From the NCBI RefSeq assembly GCF_900162685.1, contig NZ_LT727827.1:599971-663970 (forward strand): DNA of 64,000 bases. The letters run 5' to 3'. Numbering within the stretch: the first letter of the stretch is position 1; each line of letters opens with the position of its first letter. The notes beneath the pieces were generated by a model. The model did not search any database. It was given only the letters and a program-made list of their open reading frames with translations, and was not told the DNA's origin. Of this stretch, positions 43,060-50,389 are shown one piece after another. Source of the DNA: Terribacillus halophilus (GTDB lineage: Bacteria; Bacillota; Bacilli; Bacillales; Amphibacillaceae). Made by a program: the position numbers and the translations under genes.

Positions 43060-44055
43060 TCACAATTGCCGAATCAGCTTCTGACAATAATCCAGGTACA
43101 CATTACTTACTAATGTATGCTTTGGCGCAAATATGGCACTCAAGTAAATAAGGATTTGCGAGTTATCCAGAGAAGGATTCAACATCGAATGTTCGACATT
43201 AGGGATCGTTCTTACTGTTACTTGAGATTCCGGTAACATTTCTCTATATGTCCTCGCTGTTTCACTGGAATCTACATTCTGATCTTCTTCCGCTAATACT
43301 ACATGAACAGGGGATTTGATTTTCTTAATATCGTTTGTCGCATCTGCCATGATATTCTTTTGCACAAATGTGTATCTCTCTTCAGAAAGACTTCTGTCTT
43401 CTGTTTCCTGCACATATTCCTGATAGGAAACCCCTGTGCGAATCAGTTCGGATTTCCTTCTATCATTATTTAGCACACTTGTGATTTCTTCGGACGATTT
43501 CCCTTCGCTCTTTAATTTTTCAGCAGTATAATACTCCCCTTGCCGAATCCAATTGATTGCAGGAGCAATTAATATAGAAGCAGTTATGTCTTGATGATTT
43601 TGCTGTACTTTCGGAATTACCCACCCAGCTTGACTTGATCCCCAAAGGATGATTTTTTCACTATTAATGGTTTCTTGATTTTTAACCCATTCCAAAACGT
43701 TTTCTACCTCTTCGGCCCGATCGTCCATCGATTGATTTAACCAATTTCCGTGCGAACCATCAACACCTGGCTTCGCCCATGAAACAGACGCAAAGCCTTC
43801 TTTTGCAAAGCGTTCCATTAATGGTTTGTACCCTCCATCTTGCGTCGCATTTTGTGGGCCATCTCCATGTACAAAGATTACGACACCCTCACCCTTCTCT
43901 TTTGGAAGAGCCACAAAACCATTTAAATCTTCGTTTTCTGTTTGGATAGTAACTTCTCTCTCTTGCATCATATAATCATTCTCAAACAGCATTATCCTCA
44001 GGAGCAGCAATACAAAAAATGTTATACCGATAAGTAACTTATATCCCTTTTTCAC
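43060..44055 (-). CDS. Alpha/beta hydrolase, membrane-anchored or secreted
   Basis: 331 residues from GTG 44055, which has AGAGGTG nine bases upstream; GTG 44067 is possible. An uncleaved signal-anchor or signal peptide (KKGYKLLIGITFFVLLLLRIML) starts the protein. Nucleophile GSSQAGW at about 145, Asp in LAEEDQNVDSS and His in NVEHSML make up the triad; the oxyanion loop is VHGDGP. Likely an esterase or acyl-peptidase outside the membrane. It overlaps the GNAT gene's end, forming a MerR-GNAT-hydrolase operon. Confidence 0.82.
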   Translation of the reverse strand: MKKGYKLLIGITFFVLLLLRIMLFENDYMMQEREVTIQTENEDLNGFVALPKEKGEGVVIFVHGDGPQNATQDGGYKPLMERFAKEGFASVSWAKPGVDGSHGNWLNQSMDDRAEEVENVLEWVKNQETINSEKIILWGSSQAGWVIPKVQQNHQDITASILIAPAINWIRQGEYYTAEKLKSEGKSSEEITSVLNNDRRKSELIRTGVSYQEYVQETEDRSLSEERYTFVQKNIMADATNDIKKIKSPVHVVLAEEDQNVDSSETARTYREMLPESQVTVRTIPNVEHSMLNPSLDNSQILIYLSAIFAPKHTLVSNVYLDYCQKLIRQL

Positions 44056-44635
44056 GGCCCACTTCACCTCTCCACTCCATAAAATACCACTCTTTTATTC
44101 CATGAAAGCGCCCTCCAGTTTTACTTTTACCTTTTCTGCTAACAAGAAAGTCTTGTTTCTCATAAAGTCTTCTAGCAGCATTATTATGCGCTGAAACAAA
44201 TAATGTAAGGTGTTGAGACGAATCCATCTGACTTTTAACAGTTTGAATAAGTTGGGCGCCAATCCCCTTGCCCCGACTAGATGCGGCTACTACTAGAAAA
44301 TCGATATGCAGCTCGTTGTTTTTACATCGATGATCAAGAAAGAAAAGGAATGCGATCGTTTTAAGAAATGCCGTTAAACGTAACTGTTTCAATAATTGCT
44401 TCGTTAATTCAGTTCCTATCCACCTTCTTGGTTTGATAAATAGTAAGCCTTGAATAATTTCATCGCGTTTGATAACCAAGTTACTGGAATGAAAGTTCAC
44501 AATATGCTCTGCCAAGCACAGAAATGCGGTTTCTTGTTCGTGTATCGGCAATTTTAAGTGATGAAACTTGCCACTAAACCCCTCCATTAATAAGCATGCT
44601 ATTTCGTCTATATGATTACTTCCAGCAGTCATCAT
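44039..44635 (-). CDS. GNAT acetyltransferase
   Basis: 198 residues. The acetyl-CoA loop is SSRGKGIGAQLIQTVKS at about 125-141, followed by LTLFVSAHNNAARRLYEKQDF, a typical GNAT C-terminal half. Its ATG overlaps the stop of the MerR gene (ATGA), and its end overlaps the hydrolase gene. It probably modifies the compound sensed by the MerR regulator, which is inference. Confidence 0.86.
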   Translation of the reverse strand: MMTAGSNHIDEIACLLMEGFSGKFHHLKLPIHEQETAFLCLAEHIVNFHSSNLVIKRDEIIQGLLFIKPRRWIGTELTKQLLKQLRLTAFLKTIAFLFFLDHRCKNNELHIDFLVVAASSRGKGIGAQLIQTVKSQMDSSQHLTLFVSAHNNAARRLYEKQDFLVSRKGKSKTGGRFHGIKEWYFMEWRGEVGREKGI

Positions 44636-45381
44636 TTTGCCTTCACCTCTAGACTGTACACCAAGGATTGCTTATAGAAAGTTGATAGATATGCTTCTTC
44701 ATGGATAAATAATCTTTCTTCGAATAAAATATCCATCTGAACAAGTTCATTGTAAAAAAGCTGTATTTCTCTTTCTAACTCCTCTTCTTGTGCCACATAA
44801 ATCTTCTTACTATAGTAAACTCCCTCATTCAATATCTGATCAGCTTCTGATGAATTAGTTTCATACATTACTTTAATGTTACTGCCGTTCTCCATTACTG
44901 CATAAGAAATTTCATCAAATATATGTGAAATATATTCCTTGCACTGAGCTAATTTCTTTAGATTCAAATTGTAGTATTCATCAAGATATTCAGCAGAAAT
45001 GTATGTATAATAGCGAGTTTCTTTGGTCTCTGCTAGCAGTCTATGCGATTCACTTTGTCGAAGCTCCATAATGTTCTGAACCTTCCTTTTCAGTGCACTC
45101 AGTCGCATTATTTCATCTTCAACTCTTGCAAGTACCGCAGGAAATGTTTCTGTATGATCTAATCCGTTCTCTAGACTATTCTTTATTTCTTTTAAGGAAA
45201 AACCCAAATCTTTTAGCAGCAGAATATGTGCCATAGAATATACTTCAGCTTCTCCATACATGTGATATCCGTTTCCGTCGATATATGCCGGCTTGATCAA
45301 TTGCTGTACTTCATAATGTCTTATTGTGTATTTCTTTAGATGGAATAACTTTGCTAATTCGCCGCTTGTTAAAGATTGCAT
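44632..45381 (-). CDS. MerR-family regulator with large C-terminal domain
   Basis: 249 residues. Helix-turn-helix at 1-70 (FHLKKYTIRHYEVQQLIKPAY, GYHMYGEAEVYSMAHILLLKDLG), a coiled-coil dimer helix at about 80-115, then a 130-residue sensor domain (YISAEYLDEYYNL, YETNSSEAD) that recalls effector-binding (GyrI-like) domains only faintly. A dyad-containing promoter with a 19-bp spacer lies upstream. It leads the GNAT and hydrolase genes. Confidence 0.86.
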   Translation of the reverse strand: MQSLTSGELAKLFHLKKYTIRHYEVQQLIKPAYIDGNGYHMYGEAEVYSMAHILLLKDLGFSLKEIKNSLENGLDHTETFPAVLARVEDEIMRLSALKRKVQNIMELRQSESHRLLAETKETRYYTYISAEYLDEYYNLNLKKLAQCKEYISHIFDEISYAVMENGSNIKVMYETNSSEADQILNEGVYYSKKIYVAQEEELEREIQLFYNELVQMDILFEERLFIHEEAYLSTFYKQSLVYSLEVKAK

Positions 45382-45407
45382 TGATTTCCCCTCCCCTTAT
45401 AGCTATA

Positions 45408-45438
45408 GCATAAACCGTGTGGTCACCACACAGTCAAT
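45408..45438 (-). promoter_or_regulatory. MerR-type promoter with 15-bp dyad in a 19-bp spacer
   Basis: Minus strand: -35 TTGACT (45433-45438), -10 TATGCT (45408-45413), 19-bp spacer with the perfect palindrome GTGTGGT-G-ACCACAC (45418-45432). This is the MerR activator architecture. Confidence 0.8.
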
Positions 45439-45515
45439 ACGTTTTAAAATATAATGATGGAACCTCCTTTCAATCTCGCAAAATGTTTTTATATTTCTTT
45501 TCTTTCGTGCAGGAC

Positions 45516-45558
45516 ATAAAGAAACCGCCAGCATCTCATGCTGACGGTTTCTCTTTAT
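45516..45558 (-). terminator. Terminator of the DUF2188 gene
   Basis: CATAAAGAAACCGCCAGCAT and ATGCTGACGGTTTCTCTTTATG form an extended hairpin with A/T-rich ends. Core identical to the terminator at 43014-43046. Confidence 0.8.
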
Positions 45559-45803
45559 GATTCATAATTATGCTGCTCTTCAATCTGTCCATTATCATCA
45601 TGGATAATCGCCATCGTGCCGGCATCTTGTGCCCGTTTCTTCGCTTCTTCTACCACATCAGATTTTGAGCTGGCTGTATACTCGTGATCCTCACTGCCTT
45701 CACGCTTAATTCCCCAGCCCTCATCAGCATTTGGCACAACATGGTATCTCGCTTCATCTGAATTAGCTCTGTCCTCGAAGTATTGATCACTTTTTTCTGT
45801 CAT
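45555..45803 (-). CDS. DUF2188 domain protein
   Basis: 82 residues, acidic and soluble. RYHVVPNADEGWGIKREGSE and SKSDVVEEAKKRAQDAGTMA then IIHDDNGQIEEQHNY match DUF2188, a small domain in stress-inducible proteins. AAGGAGG stands before the ATG. A sigma-B-like promoter lies about 45 bp upstream, which fits a general-stress role. Single gene. Confidence 0.85.
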   Translation of the reverse strand: MTEKSDQYFEDRANSDEARYHVVPNADEGWGIKREGSEDHEYTASSKSDVVEEAKKRAQDAGTMAIIHDDNGQIEEQHNYES

Positions 45804-45844
45804 GTGAAACGCCTCCTTTTGGTTACTTTGGGTTATACAGTTCT

Positions 45845-45869
45845 TTACCCGCAGAACTTATATAGAAAC
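45845..45869 (-). promoter_or_regulatory. Sigma-B-like promoter
   Basis: Minus strand: GTTTCT (45864-45869), 13-bp spacer, GGGTAA (45845-45850), close to the consensus GTTTAA-13/15-GGGTAT, upstream of the DUF2188 gene. Confidence 0.5.
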
Positions 45870-46014
45870 ATTAGAGAAGCTTCTTGCACTCATGCTAGTC
45901 ATCATTTCCCTTCTATCCTTTTGTTATTGCAGAACTTGCGATTATTCTATAACCTTATAGCTAGACTTCCGCCCTTATATCAGTGAAAAATGAAGAAGGG
46001 AATGAACATAGCCG

Positions 46015-46569
46015 TTGAAAAAGCTGACACCCGAACAAAGCAAAGAATTACTGCGTATTCTGAAAGATCGTTTTGAAAAGAACATGCACCGCCATGAAGA
46101 AATTGACTGGTCAAACGTGCAAGCAAAGCTGGAGGCGGCCCCAGAAAAGCTTTGGTCGCTGCATCAAATGGAAACAACAGATGGCGAACCCGATGTTGTC
46201 GCTTATAATCAGGAGCAGAACGAATACATGTTTTGTGACTGTTCAACCGAGAGCCCTAAAGGACGAAGAAGTGTTTGCTATGACCAAGAAGCATTGGAAT
46301 CTCGGAAGAAACACAAACCTGAAAACAGCGCTATCAACATGGCAGCTTCTATGGGCATCGAGTTGTTAACAGAAGCACAATACCGAGCGCTTCAGAAACT
46401 AGAAAACTTTGATAAAAAGACATCCAGCTGGATTCAGACACCCGCTGACATCAGAGAACTCGGCGGAGCGTTATTCTGTGACTATCGCTTTGGTCATGTG
46501 TTTGTCTATCATAATGGTGCAGATTCATATTATGGTGCGCGAGGATTTCGAGGTGCACTGTTTGTCTAA
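46015..46569 (+). CDS. DUF4256 family protein
   Basis: 184 residues, soluble. LRILKDRFEKNMHRHEEIDW, EYMFCDCSTESPKGRRSVCY, LLTEAQYRALQKL and DYRFGHVFVYHNGADSYYGA fit DUF4256, whose function is unknown. The start is TTG at 46015; the only ribosome-like site (GAAGGGA) is about 15 bases away, so initiation may be weak. A strong terminator follows, convergent with the lipase locus. Confidence 0.8.
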   Translation: MKKLTPEQSKELLRILKDRFEKNMHRHEEIDWSNVQAKLEAAPEKLWSLHQMETTDGEPDVVAYNQEQNEYMFCDCSTESPKGRRSVCYDQEALESRKKHKPENSAINMAASMGIELLTEAQYRALQKLENFDKKTSSWIQTPADIRELGGALFCDYRFGHVFVYHNGADSYYGARGFRGALFV

Positions 46570-46576
46570 GATATGT

Positions 46577-46611
46577 AAAAAGGGTTAGAGGCTATATCCC
46601 TCTAACCCTTT
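46577..46611 (+). terminator. Terminator of the DUF4256 gene
   Basis: AAAGGGTTAGAGG and CCTCTAACCCTTT form a 13-bp stem with a short loop; can also serve the convergent small helical gene. Confidence 0.82.
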
Positions 46612-46637
46612 ATGATTTTCCGTACTGTTTCGGCACC

Positions 46638-46964
46638 CTACCACCAGCCACCGCTTTTCACCCTAATACTTTCTCTTAATAAGAAAAACGAGTGCTCTAC
46701 ACCTTCTAGCATCAGGATGTTCTTGTCTAACCTTAGCATTAATGCCTTACTCGCCTCTCCATCCGTACAATCCTTTAAGGCATCTCTAAGGTACATATGT
46801 TCTTCTGATAGCGATTCTATATGATTAGAGTGCTTCAAGTATTCTTTATATTGCTTTGCATCTTCTTCTAAGCTGTCCTTTATACTCCTCTCTAATTCTT
46901 TCTTTTGTCTTTGTCTTTCTAGGTATTCATCAAAATCATCCAACATATCTTGGATTATACTCAC
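46638..46964 (-). CDS. Small helical protein, candidate toxin-targeting partner
   Basis: 108 residues, highly charged and predicted helical: EYLERQRQKKELERSIKDSL, KQYKEYLKHSNHIES, then a second helix ASKALMLRLDKNILMLEG and an ending SGGWW. No signal peptide. It begins 24 bp after the lipase stop, with GGAGGAGGGG upstream of GTG 46964, so both are co-transcribed. Small helical proteins of about this size (Lap/Tla, DUF3130 and DUF3958 types) pair with type VII toxins. I cannot confirm the family. Its position makes it a candidate partner for the lipase's C-terminal helical domain. Confidence 0.65.
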   Translation of the reverse strand: MSIIQDMLDDFDEYLERQRQKKELERSIKDSLEEDAKQYKEYLKHSNHIESLSEEHMYLRDALKDCTDGEASKALMLRLDKNILMLEGVEHSFFLLRESIRVKSGGWW

Positions 46965-46988
46965 TGTTTTACCAGCCCCTCCTCCAAA

Positions 46989-48398
46989 TTAAAACTGCAG
47001 CCACCCTGCCAGCAATTGATCCACTCTCTCAAAATCCTCACTCATCTTGTTCATGTTGTGCGCAATCTCACCTGTGTCTGAATGCACATCTTTTAACAAG
47101 TGCATTAGTTCATCATAATATTCCATACCAAAAAGCATCGGTATTCCATCTACCGTCTCAACAGCAAGCTCACGAAATATCTCATCCACATCAGCACTCG
47201 TCAGCTTATCAAAACGCCCGACCCCTACCTGGCTTCTAAACTTTGCTCTTGATGCCTCTGCTGTTGCCATACAATCTTCTAAGAATTGCATAATATCTTT
47301 CTTAGTTTTTGCGATACGCTCTTCGTTTACTTCTACTTTTCTAGCATAGGCTTTCATCAATCCTGTTTGAATAACAATGGGAAAATTGGAGACACCGCTA
47401 TTTTTTAAAAAGAGCGGCGAATCAGGTATAGCAGCTCGGAGTTTCTCATCATACAGTAAATCCGCTTTATAATACCCGTCCTCATTATAAAGACTTGCAT
47501 CCGTGTAGTTCTTAATCCCATGAGACCCTAGCATGTCGGCCAATTGATCACCTGTACTATCCTTCCCCTCGGGATCTTCCATATAATAAAGCGATCCAAT
47601 TGTCCGATCATGAAACATGGACACTGCATCAGTCGGGTACGCATATGTAATAATATTATCTTTGTACGCACCATTCTTTACATCCTGCTGCTGTTCTTCA
47701 TTCAACAATCCATAAGCATCTGCCGCAGCGAATGTCACCGCATTCGAATCATACGTAACCGCACAATATTGAGCAAGTCCACCGCCAAGAGAATGACCAG
47801 TAAATGTGATGTTCCTAGCTCCGTACTTGTCTACGTATTTCTTCACAGCAGCTTTTGCTTCTGTAAATTGATTCTTATTCGTAAATGTAATCTCACCGTT
47901 ATCATTCAGCTTTGCATTCCCCGTCTGTAGTGCCGCATCCTGAGAAGGTGTTGCCAAATAGTCTGTCGTGCCATATTCACTCTTACTATAGTTTGCATCA
48001 CCACCAACCACACCAAAAGCATCCTCATAGACATCCTTCAGAAAACCAGAATAATCAGCTTCTCTATCTTTATATATGAGTGTATCTCCTTTTTCCGTCA
48101 CTCTGTCCCCGAGTTCTGCTTCAATCGCATTTTTCGTAGACTCACTCAGTCCTTTTAGTTCCGTTTCATTTGTGGTAAATTTAGGGGGTTCCGTACCGTT
48201 GAAGCTGATGACGACTTCTTTGGTTTTGGGGTTTTCTAGGACATAACCGTATAAGCCTGTTTCTTTATCTTCTAATATATCAAGGGACTTCCAAGTGATA
48301 TATTCATCTAATATTTGTACCTCAAATTCCGTTTCACCATCTACATAAGCTCCTCTTGAAAGGATGCTTGCTTCAATGTCTTTTAAATTGTGTTCCAT
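46989..48398 (-). CDS. Class-3 lipase with C-terminal helical domain, TslA-like
   Basis: 469 residues with no signal peptide. A lipase fold fills about 15-330: a typical fold start KEVVISFNGTEPP, nucleophile S203 in FTGHSLGGG, D257 in YAYPTDAVSMF and H293 in GSHGIKNY complete the triad. Residues 335-469 are helical (VEVNEERIAKTKKDIMQFLE, EIAHNMNKMSEDFERVDQLL) and resemble an LXG/WXG-type targeting region placed at the C terminus. This reversed order is that of S. aureus TslA, a type VII-secreted antibacterial lipase. DUF1433-like lipoprotein genes next door fit its immunity proteins. The start has AAGGAG nine bases upstream. Confidence 0.8.
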   Translation of the reverse strand: MEHNLKDIEASILSRGAYVDGETEFEVQILDEYITWKSLDILEDKETGLYGYVLENPKTKEVVISFNGTEPPKFTTNETELKGLSESTKNAIEAELGDRVTEKGDTLIYKDREADYSGFLKDVYEDAFGVVGGDANYSKSEYGTTDYLATPSQDAALQTGNAKLNDNGEITFTNKNQFTEAKAAVKKYVDKYGARNITFTGHSLGGGLAQYCAVTYDSNAVTFAAADAYGLLNEEQQQDVKNGAYKDNIITYAYPTDAVSMFHDRTIGSLYYMEDPEGKDSTGDQLADMLGSHGIKNYTDASLYNEDGYYKADLLYDEKLRAAIPDSPLFLKNSGVSNFPIVIQTGLMKAYARKVEVNEERIAKTKKDIMQFLEDCMATAEASRAKFRSQVGVGRFDKLTSADVDEIFRELAVETVDGIPMLFGMEYYDELMHLLKDVHSDTGEIAHNMNKMSEDFERVDQLLAGWLQF

Positions 48399-48445
48399 GG
48401 AGGTTAACTCCTTTTACTGTTATACTTATACAAAGAGGTGCTATT
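48399..48445. promoter_or_regulatory. 47-bp divergent promoter of toxin and immunity genes
   Basis: The two start codons are only 47 bp apart. TTATACTTATACAA offers -10 elements on both strands (TATACT or TATACA on plus, TATAAG or TATAAC on minus), so the two promoters would overlap, and each -35 would lie inside the opposite transcript. Confidence 0.5.
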
Positions 48446-48790
48446 ATGAAAAAAGTACACTTATTTATATTTTTATCAATTATTTCCATTATACTATTAG
48501 GAGGCTGTAATGTGAATAAATATGGTGAAAGTTACGATGAAGAAACAGTTGTTCAGGCAAAAGAAACTGCAGAGAGCTATATAAAAAGTAATTTTAAAGA
48601 TGTTCAATCTGTTGAATTAAAAGAACCATATCAATCACCAATGGGAAGCTTATCAATTGAAGGTACAGTAAACGGAAAAGCGGACTTTACTATAGATTTT
48701 AATAACGATTTTACGGTCGCTATGGTAGGAAAGAAAGAAGGCTTTCCAGAAAGAAAAGATGAGTGCATTGAGAGGGTTTGCGACTACTGA
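48446..48790 (+). CDS. DUF1433-like lipoprotein, copy 1 (putative immunity)
   Basis: 114 residues from ATG 48446 with AAAGAGGTG upstream. The signal peptide ends in the lipobox LGGC at about 22. The mature part has the DUF1433-like pattern shared by all copies: YDEETVVQAKETAESYIKSN, PMGSLSIEGTVNG, then EGFPERKDECIERVCDY. Mature proteins carry two Cys near the C terminus that could form a disulfide. It faces the lipase gene head to head. In S. aureus, TilA lipoproteins of this kind, as I recall, shield the cell surface from TslA; this role is inferred. Confidence 0.8.
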   Translation: MKKVHLFIFLSIISIILLGGCNVNKYGESYDEETVVQAKETAESYIKSNFKDVQSVELKEPYQSPMGSLSIEGTVNGKADFTIDFNNDFTVAMVGKKEGFPERKDECIERVCDY

Positions 48791-48868
48791 TAGTTAGTAT
48801 ATACAGGCCGCGATTGCTAAGCAAAATTGCATTGAAGTTAAATACAATAATAATGCTACTGCCGTTAG

Positions 48869-49032
48869 AATACTTGCTTCACCAAGGGCAGCTTATCAAT
48901 TGATGGGACAGTAAATAATAAGTACGGTTTCACAATAGATTTAAATAAAGATTTTACAGTGAGCATGATTGGTACAAAAAAGGTTTCCCGGCAATGAAAG
49001 ATGAATGCAAAGAAATGGACTACAAATACTAA
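48869..49032 (+). pseudogene. Fragment of a DUF1433-like lipoprotein gene
   Basis: After a stop at 48866-48868 the frame reads KGSLSIDGTVNNKYGFTIDL, then DFTVSMIGTKK. One base shift within AAAAAAGG leads into GFPAMKDECKEMDYKY and a stop. These are the central and C-terminal parts of the same family, with the 5' half missing and a frameshift. It is a decayed copy between copies 1 and 2. Confidence 0.78.
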
Positions 49033-49132
49033 TTAGTCTGTTACAGAGTTCGTTAGCAGCCTTTTTTGCTTCTTATGATCCTACTTTAGAAAAACACTTA
49101 TCTAACAACTCTCCAATAAGCAAGGTGAGCTC

Positions 49133-49468
49133 ATGAATAGATTAAAATCACTAAATATTAGTATCTTTATCACCACTACTTTATTTCTAGGAGGTTGTGG
49201 TGTGAAGGATAACCTTGATAATAAGACTGCTAGCCAGATAAAAGAGAATGCTACAAGCTATATAGAAAATAATTATAAATCAATTGAAGCAATTGATTTA
49301 AATGAACCCTACCGGGGGCAAATGGGAAGTCTGAAAGTAGATGGATCAGTGAATGAAGTTGGTTTTTCAATTAGTCTTAATGACGATCTATCATTTAAAG
49401 GTATAAGTACTGAAGAAGGGTTTCCAGAGCGGAAAGATGAATGTAAAGATACAAGTTGTGATTACTAG
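49133..49468 (+). CDS. DUF1433-like lipoprotein, copy 2
   Basis: 111 residues. Signal peptide with lipobox LGGC at about 23 (FITTTLFLGGCG). The body reads SYIENNYKSIEAIDLNEPYR, GQMGSLKVDGSVNEVG, EEGFPERKDECKDTSCDY. It is clearly paralogous to the neighbouring copies but differs in the exposed loop, as expected if copies protect against different toxin variants (inference). AAGGTGAGCTC precedes the ATG. Confidence 0.82.
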   Translation: MNRLKSLNISIFITTTLFLGGCGVKDNLDNKTASQIKENATSYIENNYKSIEAIDLNEPYRGQMGSLKVDGSVNEVGFSISLNDDLSFKGISTEEGFPERKDECKDTSCDY

Positions 49469-49528
49469 GAAGAAAATATTCTTTTTTAGGTGGAGTAATA
49501 CTACAGACAACTATTTAAGCGAGGTATA

Positions 49529-49855
49529 ATGTTGCATAAAATCTTAATTACTATATTTCTCATCCTGTTGATTCTGATTAGTGCTGGATGTTCAGAGCAG
49601 TATGATGAAGAGACCATTATGAAAGCTGAAGATGTAACAAAGAGTTATATTGAGAGTAATTATGCAGAAGTAGAATCTATAGAACTAGAAGAAACTTACC
49701 AATCTCCTATGGGAAGCTTAACAGTTGATGGAACTGTTAATGGTGCTGGATTTTCAGCTAGTTTGAATAAAGATTTTTCGATAGCAGCTATAAGCTCTGA
49801 AGAAGGTTTCCCAGAATCAAAAGAAGGTTGTAAGGAAAGAACTTGTGATTATTAA
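49529..49855 (+). CDS. DUF1433-like lipoprotein, copy 3
   Basis: 108 residues. Lipobox SAGC at about 18-21. The mature sequence YDEETIMKAEDVTKSYIESN, TYQSPMGSLTVDGTVNGAG, EEGFPESKEGCKERTCDY follows the same pattern. The start is the ATG at 49529 with GAGGTATA close upstream (TTG 49532 also possible). Same strand and spacing as the other copies; probably one transcript. Confidence 0.8.
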   Translation: MLHKILITIFLILLILISAGCSEQYDEETIMKAEDVTKSYIESNYAEVESIELEETYQSPMGSLTVDGTVNGAGFSASLNKDFSIAAISSEEGFPESKEGCKERTCDY

Positions 49856-49869
49856 AAAGAGGTGTTTAT

Positions 49870-50203
49870 GTGAGAAAACATATATCCGTTTTTATTGTTA
49901 CTTTTTTCCTTTATCCTATTAGTAGGTTGTGGAGTGAAAAATAATTACGATCAAGAAACTGTCACTGAAGTCAGAGAAACTGCAAGAAGTTACATCGAAA
50001 ACAACTTTAAAGATGTAGAAACTATAGAGTTACAGGAACCTCGAAAATCTCAAATGGGTAGTTTAAAGATAGATGGAACTGTTAATGGGAGCGCCGACTT
50101 TACTGTTAGCTTTAATAGTGACTTTACAGTTGCTTCAATTAGCCTTGGAGAAGGTTTTCCTGACAGATTTGAAGAGTGTAAAGAGAAGAGTTGTGATTAT
50201 TAG
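49870..50203 (+). pseudogene. DUF1433-like lipoprotein, copy 4, frameshifted in its signal peptide
   Basis: A good ribosome site (AAAGAGGTG) precedes GTG 49870, and the first 12 codons read MRKHISVFIVTF. A run of six T then shifts the frame. With five T it would read on as SFILLVGCGVKNN and the normal body (ARSYIENNFKDVETIELQEP, SQMGSLKIDGTVNGS, EGFPDRFEECKEKSCDY). The intact frame downstream can only start at a TTG at 49895 that lacks a ribosome site and a basic n-region. It is either a pseudogene, phase variable, or a sequencing error. Confidence 0.72.
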
Positions 50204-50349
50204 AAACAGGACGTTTCCCTCCTTATAGAACCTTTCACTTATAAGCTTAGCAATGAAATGTTCCACCTTATTTATAAAAGGATGATGACCTCATCTCATC
50301 GAGACACCTTTACCAAATAATTCTTACTCTTTCACGATAAAATACATAT

Positions 50350-50386
50350 AAAAGGCTAACATTCGTTCATAGTGTTAGCCTTTTTG
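50350..50386 (-). terminator. Terminator of the CynX-type MFS gene
   Basis: AAAAGGCTAACA and TGTTAGCCTTTTT, a 12-bp stem usable in both directions; also the end point for the lipoprotein array. Confidence 0.82.
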
Positions 50387-50389
50387 AGT

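Noticed and set aside
46015-46090. Alternative start MNIAVEK before the DUF4256 gene
   Set aside because: That ATG is in a different frame and stops after about 23 codons.
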